From the NCBI GenBank assembly GCA_034190875.2, contig CM067348.1, forward strand, positions 41,359,904 to 41,423,903: a stretch of DNA of 64,000 nucleotides. The letters run 5' to 3'. Below, in pieces: positions 12,865 through 27,083 of this stretch. Source of the DNA: Urechis unicinctus. Its lineage: Eukaryota > Annelida > Polychaeta > Xenopneusta > Urechidae. How positions within the stretch are numbered: the first letter of the stretch is position 1; each line of letters starts with the position of its first letter. The notes beneath the pieces are model-generated. The model did not search any database and was not told where the DNA came from. It saw nothing but the letters and a program-made list of their open reading frames with translations. The translations under genes were made by a program, and so were the position numbers.

Positions 12865-15448
12865 ACTAACAAGTGCAATCTTCGTTCGTAACTTAGTTCA
12901 AACATAATTGTTACGAGCCTTAACATGTTATTAACATCTCTTAACACGCCAAAAAGAGGGTTAGACAATAACTTCCGCACATATAGCTATGTTAGGGTTT
13001 ATTAAGTTGGTGAATAAGCCCCACTAGTGTATTCATCAGTTTTGCTTACAATGTTAATGTTGGATGTTAAGCTGACTTGGTGGTTATTTGCTAGCTCTTG
13101 ACGATTGTACGTGACTATACATGTACAGTACATAAAATAGGCAGTGGCAATGCCGCGACGGGTTATGTTTGAAGCCTTTTAAAGCGCAAGTTTTGTTAAC
13201 GTATTTCCACAAACTAAATAAAACACACAAGGGAATATGCAGGCTCCGTGATCTTGGAGTCACGCTATACATAAATGCAACGTGAACACACTCAAAACTC
13301 ACGTCAGTGGCAGCAGGGATCGAGGTTGCACGATCTGACGCACGCGTTTTGCATCATTCTGGTCTTATTATTTTTCATATTTTACTATTGAATGTTACCT
13401 CGTGAATAACATAACACCTGACAACGGCATATAAAACCTGTGACATATCCTCACCAAACAACTGTGTCGTCATCTACATTGGACAATATTCTATTAATAT
13501 GCCTCAAATTAACTGCACAATGTATGTACATACCGTAACGACAGATTGCAAGCATTACAAAAAGTGGCGCTCTGTTAACGTCGTGTATGTAGCTGTTTGC
13601 CATTTGAACATTGCAAGCCAACATGAATAACACAATTTTTGTCGAGACAGACATTGTCATAACTTTTCTGCTCTGCTGGCCGAATGAATATTATATGTGA
13701 TTGTGGTGAATTATATTTGACACCAAAATATATCCAGATAGTTATACCGATGGTTTGATTTAATTGCAGCATTTTTCATTTGATAGGATGCATGTGATGT
13801 ATGATCTGTTGGTAGTTCACATGATTGAGCTATTCCTCAGTAAAATCAGCGAGCGTGATTGAGCGATGGTCTATTTGCTTGTGTGATGCATCATCAACAA
13901 ATCTCGCCTGGATGTTTCACTTTGCAAATATTGCTACCGCACGGATGCCGTGAAGGATTGGCTTGTACAGTCAAGTGGACTCAGTAGGATTGTTTAAATA
14001 CCAATAATGTGGATGATTGCCAATAACTTTTGGGTTGGCCGGATAAATACGTGTTTGGAAATGCAATGTGAATGTTAAAAACAATAATGCTGTACTTTGC
14101 GTCATACTTTGTAGGGGCGTGGCACGAATGGATTCACATTGGCCACCAATTTGATATATGCTGTTCATTTATTTCACATATGGTTACTATCATGTCATTG
14201 CAATAGCAAGATATCTCATACGAAACATGCTGGTATAATGCGTCAAATTTGGTTGATTATTGTTGAGTATTTTGACAACATCAGCGTTTTGATCGATACA
14301 TTTCCATACATTTTATTGCTTTGTAGTGTATACATTATTAGCGCCGCAAGGGGCGAGCGTTTTATGAAACTTACATTTCGATCCAACCATGATTTATTTG
14401 CAAATGGGATCATTCTATGTTGCCTGAATGGTAGATAACAAAGAAACACGACTATGAAATTATCTATAGACTATGCCCTGAAATGAGTGCCCCATCTAGC
14501 TATGCATCATAAAGGCTTTTCATCGGGTTAACATTCCTTACATCGCAACAGTAACGATGCGTATTTCATTACTGAAAATTTGTTTACTTCGCTGGAGTCT
14601 GTTTGGCAATCGCCTCAGCTTATTCGACTAAAAGACATTGAGCCACCAAAACTAAATATTTTTACCTATAATACTTGTTGAAGGTAAAGTCTACTTGCAA
14701 CACATATGTAATTACAATTGCTCTATATTCCGAACGCATGTTCATGGTATGGATTGTACCTGTTCAAAAGCACTGTTATAGATCTTAACTCATGCAAACA
14801 TGAAAGCAGCCTTAGTCAAGACGCAATATTGCGTCGTTTATCACGAAGAACATTCACTTGATGGCCGAATTCCGTACGAAAATCTGTTGTTGGCGTGTCT
14901 GTGCAGTTGTCGTTTCTTTATTTGCTTAATGAATCAAGTATTCGGGAGATGATTTGCAACCATTGTATGAATGGCCTAATGTCTGTTTTTGTTCTTGTTA
15001 TGTCTGTTATTTTGCGACTGCTGACCAAGTAAGAACTCATGTGCTTTCAATTATCCTGGGTAAATAGATTAAATTTAGTAGAGCACGTTATTTATGAAGA
15101 TCATGCTCATCTCTGAGGCAATATGCGTAATGTCAAAACGCGCCAGCACTGTGATATACACAAAAGTATATATGTCAACAAAAATATATCCATCAAACAT
15201 TCGAAAGTTGTTATAGAAAATGCAATAACCGGCAATAATCAGCTTTCGTCAATCTTTGGCTACAGATTAACAATCCATTAGTTGCAGGGACAGCTGAATC
15301 ATCCAAGTGAAATATGCAACGTGAAACCAATAGTTGCCGAGGCTACACAAACATTAAGACCAGAATTTTAATTAATAAAGTCAAAACCAACGCCTAATAT
15401 ATGTAAATATATAGATATACTATATAATAAGTATAAAACATTTATACG

Positions 15449-15450
<2 letters not shown>

Positions 15451-15544
<94 letters not shown>

Positions 15545-15545
15545 C

Positions 15546-15627
<82 letters not shown>

Positions 15628-15721
15628 ATATATATATATATATATATGTGTATGTATATATATATACATCAATATATATATATATATATATATATGTGTA
15701 TCTATAATATATATGTATGTG

Positions 15722-15767
<46 letters not shown>

Positions 15768-15778
15768 TGCATAAATAA

Positions 15779-15818
<40 letters not shown>

Positions 15819-15832
15819 ATAAATATAATATA
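15451..15832. repeat. (TA)n microsatellite block
   Basis: About 380 bp of almost pure TA with scattered TG/CA interruptions. The open frames across it (Tyr-Ile repeats on both strands) are artefacts of the repeat. Confidence 0.95.
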
Positions 15833-17020
15833 AGTTCCAATCGTGGCAGGTGATTTGTATCCCTGCTATCACATTTGCATCGCTTATAACTGGACTTAGG
15901 CATAATACGAACAAGCAGAAACCGGCTGCTATGAACGTATGGGCAACAAGACAATAACTTGCAAGTTTCAAGTACAGTTCACTAAGCTATTAATACCCCG
16001 TACCACCCAATGTTACACTAATATCTGGCTTGCAGTGGCAGTTCTTTTGGGTAAGGTCGAACATCCATCAGCCTTGGAATGCTCAGTTAAGGCAGACGCA
16101 TAACGATGCAATAAAAAATGCTTTACCTATCCATGGTGTATAGATAAAGTCACCATTTCTGAGTTTATTTACTGCAGGCAATGAACCAAACGAAAATAGA
16201 AATTTGTTACTGACACCCAAGTGGAAATTTGATGCACCAATAACTATATTTGCCAACAATTGCCGTTTGGTTGAAGATTGTGTAGAGGATGAGTATGTTT
16301 ATTGCGACATTTGTATGCATGAACAACAAAACAAACCATACTGTTAAACAATATCGTAACAAGTGACCCCATTTGTATTGAAATGCCATAAGACGACAAA
16401 TCCTATCAATATGTAGCTCCTCATTTTCACTCCAATCGCATGCATTAATTAACCGCAATATTGGCCATTATTCTAAGGCGCTGTCATAATGTTTTTGTAA
16501 TGTACTCATTTATTTTTCTCATATTTACTAGCTGATTCAATGCAATTACATAAACTGCTGGTTTGGGGCAAGCTGCGAAAATATAGTACACTGCGTAGGG
16601 TTTGAATCTAAGTAATTCCCATTTTAGAATCATGTGTACGTTCATATATTGCTCGAACACCACGGATGTGTTATGATAAATAACATTCAGTGCAATTGAA
16701 TGGGATAACGATATCTAAAAACAATTCTAAACATAAGATGGCGCGATGGAATTATCGTGCACATGCTTGACTTTGTAGATTTGGAGATACATAACATTTG
16801 TGTTTCGTTTTACCCAGAATCTTACTGTTATTCACAGTTTTAACTTAGAATGTGCACATTACTATGCGACAATCAATCATGGTTCTTTCAATTGTCTCGG
16901 AACAAACTGCGGGCAAGTATTCACACATAGTATCATTTCAAATCAATTACACCAAGTACACGAACTCAAGAAACATATTGTCAAAGAAACTATACTGCAA
17001 CAGCATTGTTCAGTGAGGAC

Positions 17021-20000
17021 TAGGGAAGTTCATAATATTGCGCAAAGAATAATTATTGAACTATTGCAATACATACAAATGTAGCTGCCTGGACCTTAAG
17101 AAGATATCACATAGTTCAACCGTAAGGTGGAAGCATGCATGACAGGTTCGGGACTGTTAAAGCCGCGCAAACATGATGATGTTGATGCAGTTAGTGATTG
17201 CGAATATGCAAAGGAGCAATTCATTGTGGATAAAGGAATAAGGAATACAGATCCACTCAAAATATATATTTAGCATTTACAAAGAAATATATCCTCATGA
17301 CATTTCCGCTAAGCACGATGCCCTACAATTATCCAACCTAACATGTTGATATGTTAATTTGTTCACTCTATATGGCAGAATTGTCGTAATTGGAACCCGC
17401 TAACTGACTTCCTTCCTGCAATTAACAGCGACTTTATGAGCGGATCTGGCTTACTAGAAAAAAATATTCCCATGAATATATTGCGTTCAGAGATGGCTGC
17501 CTTTCGACTTAACAGGAGGTAGTTCATTGCAGTAGGACTCCTTCCTTACATGCAGCGGTCCATTAGGGGGCGGTATCGACCAAGTATGTGATTGATACCG
17601 TCCGTCTTGCATGAGAAATTCATATATCAGTAATGCTTTGTGATATCCCCTGCAAATACAGCTTTTATTTTCTTTGTGCCTCTTTTAATTTTTTTGGGCA
17701 AATTAAAGGCAATTTGTATGACCATTGAATGGTATTTAGATTGGCAAGGCAAATAATCGATGCTAGTTGCACTGACTTTTTATTCAGTGACTCGTGAGTC
17801 CATCGAGGTCTTTTTCCAGTCTTTTTCCATTTCCAGGCATGACACTCTATAAAGTGGGACAAATATGTGACTGGTAAAGCACTGCATCACGTCTGTCATA
17901 GCCCCTGAGAACCAAGATCATATATTTCACGCTGCATCTTTAATTGAGCATTATTTCATATCATGCCTCTGAACGGAATAAGCATGAAAACCTGTATGCG
18001 CTATGCTGTCTTTTGATATATATGTGAACACTCGATTAGGAAGTATGACAAATATGCTATTTAGCACATCGTTATAGCATGCAGACGACGTAATTATGTA
18101 TTCATGATGTTATGTGTATTCTGTTGTTGAAGTTAGTTACACCCACAGATTAAGTATACATGATGACTAATGTTGCCTGTTGTTTTCTTTCCAATATTTG
18201 TTTTATTGGCGCGTTACATTTGAAAAGATGGAACAGAAATATAGATCATTACATTCCCTTTATGTGTTACCGGTACTGAACGATGAACTGGCAACATAAA
18301 TCAGATGCAAATGAAACTGATGCGTCAAAAGATAGACAGTCATATTGATCGCACGCTATTCATTATTTTCAAACGCCAAGGAAACGACCGCGGTAAGCCG
18401 TGATGAATGCGGCTGTAAATTGTTAGTTCTTTTGGGTTGCTTCGGCTTGATTTGATGCTCAGGCAGATGAAGTGCTATTTATGAGTATGAGACGACCCGA
18501 GGTAAATTTTTTATCATGCAATTAACGTTCCGTCATACTGCACGATCTTACAAAAGCAGATGAAACACGGGTTCCGAGTCAAGCAAGCTCATATTTTACA
18601 AATTTCCAGATATGTGGCTTTGGTCTTTTTTTTTGGTGCTAAAACAAAACGGTCAACAAACGCATTAACGGTAGCAAATCGGAAACAATGCAAATTGAGC
18701 ATTTTCTGTTATAACAACTACAATACCAAAAAAATTACGCCTGTTTATAAATAAGTTTATGCAAATTATTAATCTTCCGCGATTTCCGGAGTAAAAAAAG
18801 TTGGCAAATAAGTAGATTTTCCAGGTCAGCTTGGCTGCAGGTGGAGCAAGTCGTAAACAAACAAACTCGTTTCGTCTATGAAGGCGTTTGTAAAAGCAAA
18901 ATCGAACAAAATAAAATCACAACTTATGTCGACTTGATATTTCACGAATTACTAAGACAAGGTAGGCATACACGTACATAATGTATCCCAACCTTGCTAA
19001 AACTGCAAATACTATTTGCACGACGAGCTGTATAGAACTTCATTAGAAAGTACATGTTTAGTGCATAAATAGTAAGCCATTGCTGCTCTATTATCATTCA
19101 CGGTAATCAGTCAACGCAAATGTAATATACACTATTTTCTGATGACCCTTCCGCGATAAGGACAAATCAATATCATCAATGTTGGTTCCGTGTGTTGTCT
19201 AAACCGGAAGTATGGTAACCAAACACTATCTATAACCATAGAAGCCGAAATTTACGAGATCATAACGCCTTCTAACATATGAACTACTTTATTAAAGCAC
19301 TCCGTCAGTTCAATTGCCATTAACCATTTCTGCTGCCCTACCTCGCAATAAAGTCACTTGGTTCATTTAACTGAGCTAGAGATACATGTTCTATCCTAGG
19401 AGAGACATCGAAAAGTATCAGTAAGCAATGTTTGGAATTGTTAATCCAGGAAACTTTTCGTTATAGCATAAATATATTGCTGTCACAATCAAAGTAATTT
19501 TGTCTTGGTAAAATATATGAATTGGCAGCTAGAAATGGTAAAAAGGCGTTGGAATCAATACGCGCGTTGCCCTTCGATTAACTGTTTAGTGATATCACTT
19601 TATAAAGGTTATATCACCACACAGTAGCCAAATATAAGACCTGATATTTATTTAGATTACTGCGCTAGTCCTGCTATTTGCAACTAGCATCACCGAGGCA
19701 GCATCTTTTTGAAACTACAGGGACATCATACAGTATTCTGAATGGACAGAAAGGAGCTCACTTACACCCGCCAATGTTCTCGGGTCACCGAATGCCAGTC
19801 GGATTTTAAAAATAATCTATCGACGAGGAAGCATGATATATGGTAAGCATTAACACAGCGGCACTGGTAATTTATAATGTGGCATGCATGGCATAGGCAA
19901 TCACGTTATAGCTGATGTTAGGGTGGATAATGTAATTCAACGTATTTTGTTGTTACTTGAAGAAGGTTGATAATGGAATGTTATGGTGCATTAATGACTT

Positions 20001-21109
20001 ATATGTATTGGTTGCGCATACAGTATGGATATTTTGTTTTGTTGATATATTAAGAGATGGATGCTCACTAATGCACCGAAGTTGTTAGTTGATGCAATTA
20101 CCGTTACGAAGACTAGAGGAGACGAATAAAGTGTCTCTGTGGAAGGCACAGTCTTTCGTAGGTTCAGGCGGAGTCGCAAGTAGGTGATTGCGTGTATAAG
20201 ACAAGCCAGGGTTCATTTACAATATCTGGTGATGGTCATACGCCGGCAGGTACATCCGGTTAGTGGATTATGTACCTGTCATAAGTGATAGCGCCTATGC
20301 ACTGCCAATCAAGCATAATTTTTCAAACACACGTACAAGCCAGTTTGATAGCCTACATTAGTTCTTTTCCCCGATATCTACAGGTTTGGTGTTTATTATG
20401 GACGACTTACCCAATGTTACTGCCCATGCTTATTGATTAAGGGACCACGGGAGCAGGAAACAAAGTCAACTGAAGGCAACTGCTAATAACTAACTTAGTT
20501 TCAACAGATCGGGTATTGATCGATAGAAATGATTTTCAATAAATGTAGCTTCAGATTGTGTTTTCCTTGTAATTTGTTCTGGCGTTCAGAAATGTAATGT
20601 ACTGTGATAAGTATAAGATGCGTAAAGGTAAATAGATTAGCGTTCTGTCATGCAAACGGCATTGAATCATTCCATGGGGGTATTCTCAAAATTGCAGATT
20701 TACTTAGACGTTAATTATAAAAATATTGATTGTGTTTATTATCTACTCTTGGTCCTATCTCGGCGAATGAATGTTTTATGCATCCTTACTATTCTAGAGA
20801 GCCACCCATTTGCTCAAACTTCTCTACCTTTTCGAAATTACTATTAATGAAACCTCTCGAAGGTATGAATCGTGATATGTGATCAAGACAGCGACATTAA
20901 ACGCCAACCACACCTCAACACCTGAATTCATATAAGCCCAATAGACACCGCTTCAGGCGTATGGTCCATTAACTGGAAATTCCAAATGGGTGGCAGCGAT
21001 TGATTATGCAATTACAATATTCATAATGTGTGATGCAACATCATACATCAAGCAATACATCTTACATTTACGGTACATCGTTATAGGCAGCGTAAGTTTT
21101 GTCAATCAT
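17021..21109. other. Right-arm stretch without recognised gene or clear left-arm match
   Basis: AT-rich sequence with open frames of 60-66 codons only. I see no motif, RNA gene or transposon terminus. It corresponds to the point where the collinear inverted similarity is lost. Confidence 0.45.
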
Positions 21110-24100
21110 TAATTTGAAGATGGGTATTTTAATAGGCTTCCAGGATTTATAGACCAAGCCTTTGGGCATTCGAATCTAATGGCACACAATGTTTCGGTTA
21201 TGCTTTGCGCCAAGCCCTCATAACGAAATGAATTGTCTTGCGGCAGAAATGTTTCATGTGGATGAATAGAACACGATGTTTTTGTGATAAATCTGCAAAA
21301 GCCAAACATAGATGGAAGCTAGTAATACATCTCGACAGTTCATGCGAATCCTACCTGTGTACCTCTTCTGTACAGAATTGGCAATAGATGCATAAGATTT
21401 GTTAGCCTCGCTGTTTGTCTCAATGTCCGGAGATTGACCTGATAGGCTAAGATGGTCTTTTGCAATCCACGCACATTTTACGACAAAAAATACAATACGT
21501 ACATTGATAAATAATGAATCATCCCAACTGACAAACCCATGTCGTTAGTACCTCGATTGGCTCCACTTATTAGATTGTCGGGAAATCTAGCGTTATCTAG
21601 CCGTGTCACGCATCCGAAAAACTCTGCCACATCGTCAGTCTCTTAGCTCAGAAGATGGAAGCTGCAACTGGTCAAGTTTTTACGAATTCAGATGGGACAA
21701 TCACCCCGATTGTTACGATATGCAGCAATCAGTCATTGAGGCATTTTCGAAGGGGTAACTGCGTATTACATATTTGAAAAAAAACAATCGCACAAAGACC
21801 TTCAAGTTGTTGAATGAAAGAGTCAATAATTATAAAGCACGAACTTTGGATAATGATACTTACTACAAAATAACCCAACAATTTTGTTCGGGTAGCCTAA
21901 TCAACGTGAGTACGTTATGCCCCCAAGGCTTATTCACCGTCGACGAACTAGCAATGCTAACATTAATGAAATACATGCTTTGGAAAATAATCGAGTTCAT
22001 ATATCCCTTTTGCTATTTGAAGATGATGCGGTATAGACTAGCAATTGTCGACTTTTCGATGTGTTAGTTCAATCACGTGACATTACACTTGAATAAACTC
22101 TTAGCTGGTCCATTACATGCCAACCTCCCGAGAGCCGACATCCATATGGTCAAACTCGATGATAATGGTGAACCAAATGAAACATTCGAAGCATTGATTC
22201 TTTCAGATGAGACCTTACCTGATAGTATATATTTAATGCTTCTTACAACTATTGGCCGTCATGTGTAAAAATGCTTGCCGACAAAATGTGAGCATTAATG
22301 ATGAATTAGATATTCACACACATAGCGTGTCATCTAAATAATCCATCTGATGCCAATTAACGTCATCCTCTTTCACAAACAGTCCAATGTGTGATATGTT
22401 AGTGTGAAATACTGACCTAAAGATTCCTCCAATAACGCCATTCACTTTCAATTTCATTCACAAAAACAAGATTTGAACGGTCTGGCAAATGGTTTTGCGT
22501 GTTGTGTGTGCATATATGCGCTAAGAGGACATATGAGTGGTGTCATTAGAAATTATATAAATGAGTAGGTCGAGTTTGTCAGTTCATAGGAAGATAAGGG
22601 CCTAGCCGGAAAATTGTTCTGCTCGATTTTAAAGACAGAACACTCCAAGCAAAGTGTTCGCTGTGGCGGATGATCCCTTCTATGGCCTTTCCATTTCTAC
22701 TTATTCAAATTTGTATTGCATTGTGTATTGTGTTTCTTGTGTTTCATTGAGTAAGGTAGAAATTGGTCAATCGATTTTGCTGCATATCACTTTTAAATGT
22801 TTCTCGAACAGATGAATTTCTGTCAGTAAAAATAAATATTAAGTAAAGCATAAGAAATAAGATACACGATGAAGAAATCCTTCATTGAGACTTGAATACA
22901 GATAGTGGTAAGCATACTATGTGAATCTAAATACAGGCTCAGATGATATGCAGCCACAGGTGAAACATAATCTATTGATTTGTGGAATCATATGGTATGA
23001 TTTGAAAGCTATTTCAACCACATGCTGACAGGAAATTATCACATGTAGAAATGAGACCAATAACTTGTCACCACTTAGGTGAACATGTAATGTTGTGTCG
23101 TTATTTGCTGTGTTTATTGCTTCATACATGCTGCAGACGAGTTCCAGCAGTGAATACATTTCATGAAGGGCTAGTCAATATATTGTTTCCAGGAACGACG
23201 CTCTATAGATCTGTTTATTCGGCCTAATGTCAAACACAGTATCAGCGGCAAACGTGAACGAGAAACAATTAACAAACATCGTGATATCAAGTCGTATTGT
23301 GCCATAACAGGAATATCAATCAATATGTGCACGCCACGTAAAGTACATTTCGTTCAATTAGGGAGGCATCTTCTCACGCCGAAAGACAGTACAAGCGTAA
23401 ATTATTCAGAGGTAACGTTGTAATCAGAAGTGCTTATTAAGGTACACTTATCTGATAGAATTAATCTTCAGAAACGAATTAACAGTCCCTTTCCGTGACG
23501 TTACTCGTGGTTATCTCCTTAATAACTTTCCCGTAGTCTGGCTGTTATTTTAGTCAGGTAACTTAAACGCCCCTTTGAAACGACGAAAAAATCGTCAGTA
23601 AAGTAGGCACCTTTGCAATCATCATGCGCTGCTAAAACGTCGTGTGGAAAATACAACAAGCCGTTATAAGCCCTTAAACTTAGCACACAACCTTGTGCCA
23701 TTTCTGTGGTTGTAAGGCTTGAAAACGGGTCAGGTCATTTAGTAGTCATTACAGAAACATCAGTCATATGATAAACTGGACTCAACACCATACAGTACCA
23801 TAGCTTAAAAATACCGCATGAATAAAGCGGGGTTAATATTTAAAGTCACTGGAGTGAAACATGACACCAAACAGGTTACTAATCTGATCATATGGTCGAA
23901 ACTGGATCAGAACTCAATGGTGAGTTAATGTTATCTTTCGTAGGCCCCAAGAGGGCTTCATTTTGAATGGATGATCGGAAGAATTGCCTTCGTAATGGTC
24001 AATGAAATGACAGGTGAGTCAATCTCACTCCGACAACAATCCCTCTTTCAGCTGCAAAAAAACGATTACTGTAAATCCTGATTAATTTCCGCTATAGTTT

Positions 24101-24544
24101 TTAGTTCTTTGGGCTGCCTTTCAATCAATTTGATGTTGGGCTATGTGATGGCTATTTATTAATTGGCAAAATGTCGAGGTAAACTTAACAGGACCCAGTC
24201 AGGCAAGCAATATTGCATCATGCTTTGTGGGTATTCGCAAAATCGGAGATGGTACGAACTGAATGGCGTTGCAGACAAATGGACCCGATATTCCAACGCA
24301 TGATTTCAATTTCTCGAAAACGACAAAATCTTTTGTTAGCAAAGTAATATTCGTATATAAAGCACCACTTGATATGTGAGGTAGACCAGCAGTAGCTGTG
24401 GATCCTATGCTTTCTAAATAGGTGGACGTTGCTACTTCACTGATTATATTTTGCTTATTCAGAACCAAATGTTTTTACTTGATCTGATCTTGTATTACAA
24501 CTATTCGTGTTCCGTGTATTGCGCTCCGGAAAATACTGGAAGGA

Positions 24545-25620
24545 GTGAAGGTAGGAAGACTACCAGCAGTGCTCACCTTCATCGATTTCCGCAAGGCCTT
24601 CGACACCGTGCACAGAGAAAAAATAATAACTATTCTTCGTACCTATGGCATCCCAGAGAAGGTGGGCCAGGCAACTTCAGCAGGTTACAGGCAAAGGTGC
24701 TCCTTCCAGATGGTGAGACCCCATATTTAGATATACTAGCAGGAGTACTCCAGGGAGACGCATAGGCCCCTATTCTTTTTGTTCTAGCCCTTGACTATGC
24801 ATTGAGGCAGACAATTTACGGAAAGGAGGAACAACTGAGCTTCACACTCACTCCCATGACAAGCCGGCACATTGGACTAGTCATGGTGAATCACCTTGAC
24901 TATGCTGACGATATTGGCAACATATCTGATACAGCAGAAGAAGTACAGGTGCTGTTGCTAGCAGTGCAAGAAGATCAGCCTTCATCACAATGCCAAAACG
25001 ACAAAAGTGCTTGCCTTCAACGTCGAGGACACGACTGTCGTCACTGGCGATGGAGTAGTGCAGAGCAGTTCCTCGGGGCATACATCTCGCCGGGAGAGAA
25101 GGAGCTGAAGGACAGTAGGGCTCTGGCATGGAGCGTGGCACACTCAATGAAGAAGGTGTGAAAGGCAAACCTAAGCGACAACCTCAAGAGGCGACTCTTT
25201 GTGGCAACAGTCGAGTCAGTTCTGATCTACGGCGCTGAAACATGGAACTTAACTGTAAAGCAAGAGAAATTCCTTGATGATGGTGCTACCAGGATACTGC
25301 GCATGGCACTTGACGTCACCTGGACAGACCATGTACACAACAATGATCTGCATGGTGACCTTCCTCGTATCTCAATAAAGATCAGGGAGAGGAGGATGGG
25401 TCTAGCAGGCCCCTGCATTCGACACCCGTCGCTGGCAGCCTATCACATCATCTTGTGGGAGCCAAATCAGGGAACAAACAGAAGGGGGCGGCGGCGAGCC
25501 ACATTCATTGATACTTTGCGGTGGGATATTGGCCTCAGTAATACAGGGGAGATGAGGACCCTAATGCTGGACAGGGAAGAGTGGGCGGCCACGACAAGGT
25601 CCCGAGTTGGTGAAGGATAA
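24545..25620 (+). pseudogene. Non-LTR (LINE) reverse transcriptase, 5'-truncated and broken
   Basis: The product copied element RNA into DNA at a nicked target. Seen in order: FIDFRKAFDTV (first catalytic Asp, about 24587-24619), AGVLQGD (about 24740-24760), DYADDI (the YADD catalytic box, about 24898-24915), then the C-terminal domain with ESVLIYGAETW, IRERRMGLAG and LMLDREEWAAT, ending in TAA at 25618-25620. The frame shifts near 24688, and a TAG follows AGVLQGDA at about 24763. Two further shifts between about 24970 and 25070 displace the linker, and a TGA lies after SMKKV near 25159. The endonuclease domain and N-terminal RT are absent, as in a typical 5'-truncated insertion. The frame opens with GTG. 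Its base composition is clearly less AT-rich than the surroundings. The clade is uncertain (RTE-like is my guess). It sits in the right arm only. Confidence 0.85.
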
Positions 25621-26002
25621 ATTACGCCCCTCGCATCGCATCATCGTGTCAAATTTACGGATCATTAGAATATATGTGTTGTCATTCGGTGGCAGTCGCT
25701 CACACCCAATTCAATAGCTTTTGCCATTAGAAGAAAGTTGTTCACACAATAACATGACAAAGTATGCAATTGCGACACCCAAATCTTTTGCGTCTCGAAT
25801 TAGACCATACGATGCTTCACCAAACGATTGCAAATATTAAATGCTACCATTTATAGCTCTACACTTTCTTATAAATAAATTTTTAACGCAAATACATCAT
25901 GGTTATGACGACGATATTGACGATAGTAGCAATAAATTTGGTGGTAATGACGATGGCTACAATGATGACGCCGATGGAGACGATGACGACGACAAAGAAA
26001 GT

Positions 26003-26091
26003 AATGATGATGATGATGACGATAGTGATGATGATGATTATAATAATGATGATGATGATGATGATGATTATGATGATGATGATATGATGAT

Positions 26092-26134
<43 letters not shown>
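26003..26134. repeat. (GAT)n microsatellite, right-arm copy
   Basis: A GAT/ATG tract interrupted by GAC and TAT triplets, longer than its left-arm partner at 6761-6847. The poly-Asp and poly-Met frames across it are artefacts. Confidence 0.9.
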
Positions 26135-27083
26135 CTGTTATTGTTGCAGTTGGTATTACCTTGTTATTCTAGGAAATAGGTTTGTTACATTTCCTGAATT
26201 ATCCACTGCTGCAATTCACAGTGGATCTGCTGGCCCAGTTGTACAAAATGGGGTACCACTTTCTTGGAGGTGCAAAGCCACTCAACACACAACAATAGCA
26301 TGAGTATGATGCAAATACGCATGATATAAATCTCTGCATGTAATTCAGAAAATGGTATTAAGAAGGGCAACAATTTGGCTCTTCAAAATGTATATCCATA
26401 CAGCTAATATTAAGCTTAATATTTATTTTAAAGGCGACATTATAGTGCAAGCACAATTTGAATAATACTCAGTAATAAACTTGCCGTAACTAGCTATTAT
26501 ACTTTCGTTCTTAATGACTAATTGATGGTGGAGTGATGAATAAAACCTCCGAAGATTAGAGCTCAATGCATTACCAATCAAGGTCAATGTGACGATATTA
26601 CGAGGCGAGTGCCATTCGTTGGTACAGGCATGTAATTTACAATCATGGCCGGATCAGTTATGTGATTCTTAACACCGATTTCGATTCATTAATATATCCC
26701 GGATATTGCTTCCTTATCGTGAATATAATGTTATGTTTATTCTTTAGCAGCATTGCCGTTGATATTTGACCGAATAAGAATTACCCTGCTCAACGATATC
26801 GCCCTGCATGCTGCCGAAAAGAGCCTTTACACAAATAATTATCTAATCTCAGTAGCAGCCTCCGCATATCATCAATTTATTTGAATCGCAAGCGGAAATC
26901 ATTATGGAGCGCAGAATTCGACAGCTCACAATAGGGTCGGATATTGTCCACTTCCGTTGCCAAATGATGGATCAAAAGTCAGGATCACCAGTCATAATGA
27001 TGATCAAGTGGGCATAGTCTCCATGGTGAGCATTTATTTATAGATCCTCCATACTGACTGCCATTTGCGTAGTTGATCAAAGG

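Larger units (their letters stand above)
12445..16848. other. Spacer between the innermost matched blocks
   Basis: No recognised gene. It holds a local tandem duplication (12523-12864) and a (TA)n block (15451-15832). I found no convincing inverted match across its centre, so the true symmetry point of the duplication is undefined. Open frames are short and without motifs. Confidence 0.5.
16849..27083 (-). repeat. Right arm of the large inverted duplication
   Basis: Reverse-complement counterpart of 3543-12444. Clear anchors are 16849-17020 with 12271-12444, 21110-24520 with 7411-11375, and 26424-27083 with 3543-4143. Relative to the left arm it lacks the 4144-6318 insertion and carries an extra LINE reverse transcriptase pseudogene near 24520-25640. 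Between 17020 and 21110 I could not follow continuous similarity, so this part is either diverged or arm-specific. No protein conserved between the arms was recognised. Confidence 0.75.

Noticed and set aside
25841-26095. Acidic Asp-rich 84-codon frame
   Set aside because: Translation of a (GAT)n microsatellite; its mirror copy at 6725-6952 translates to Met-rich nonsense.
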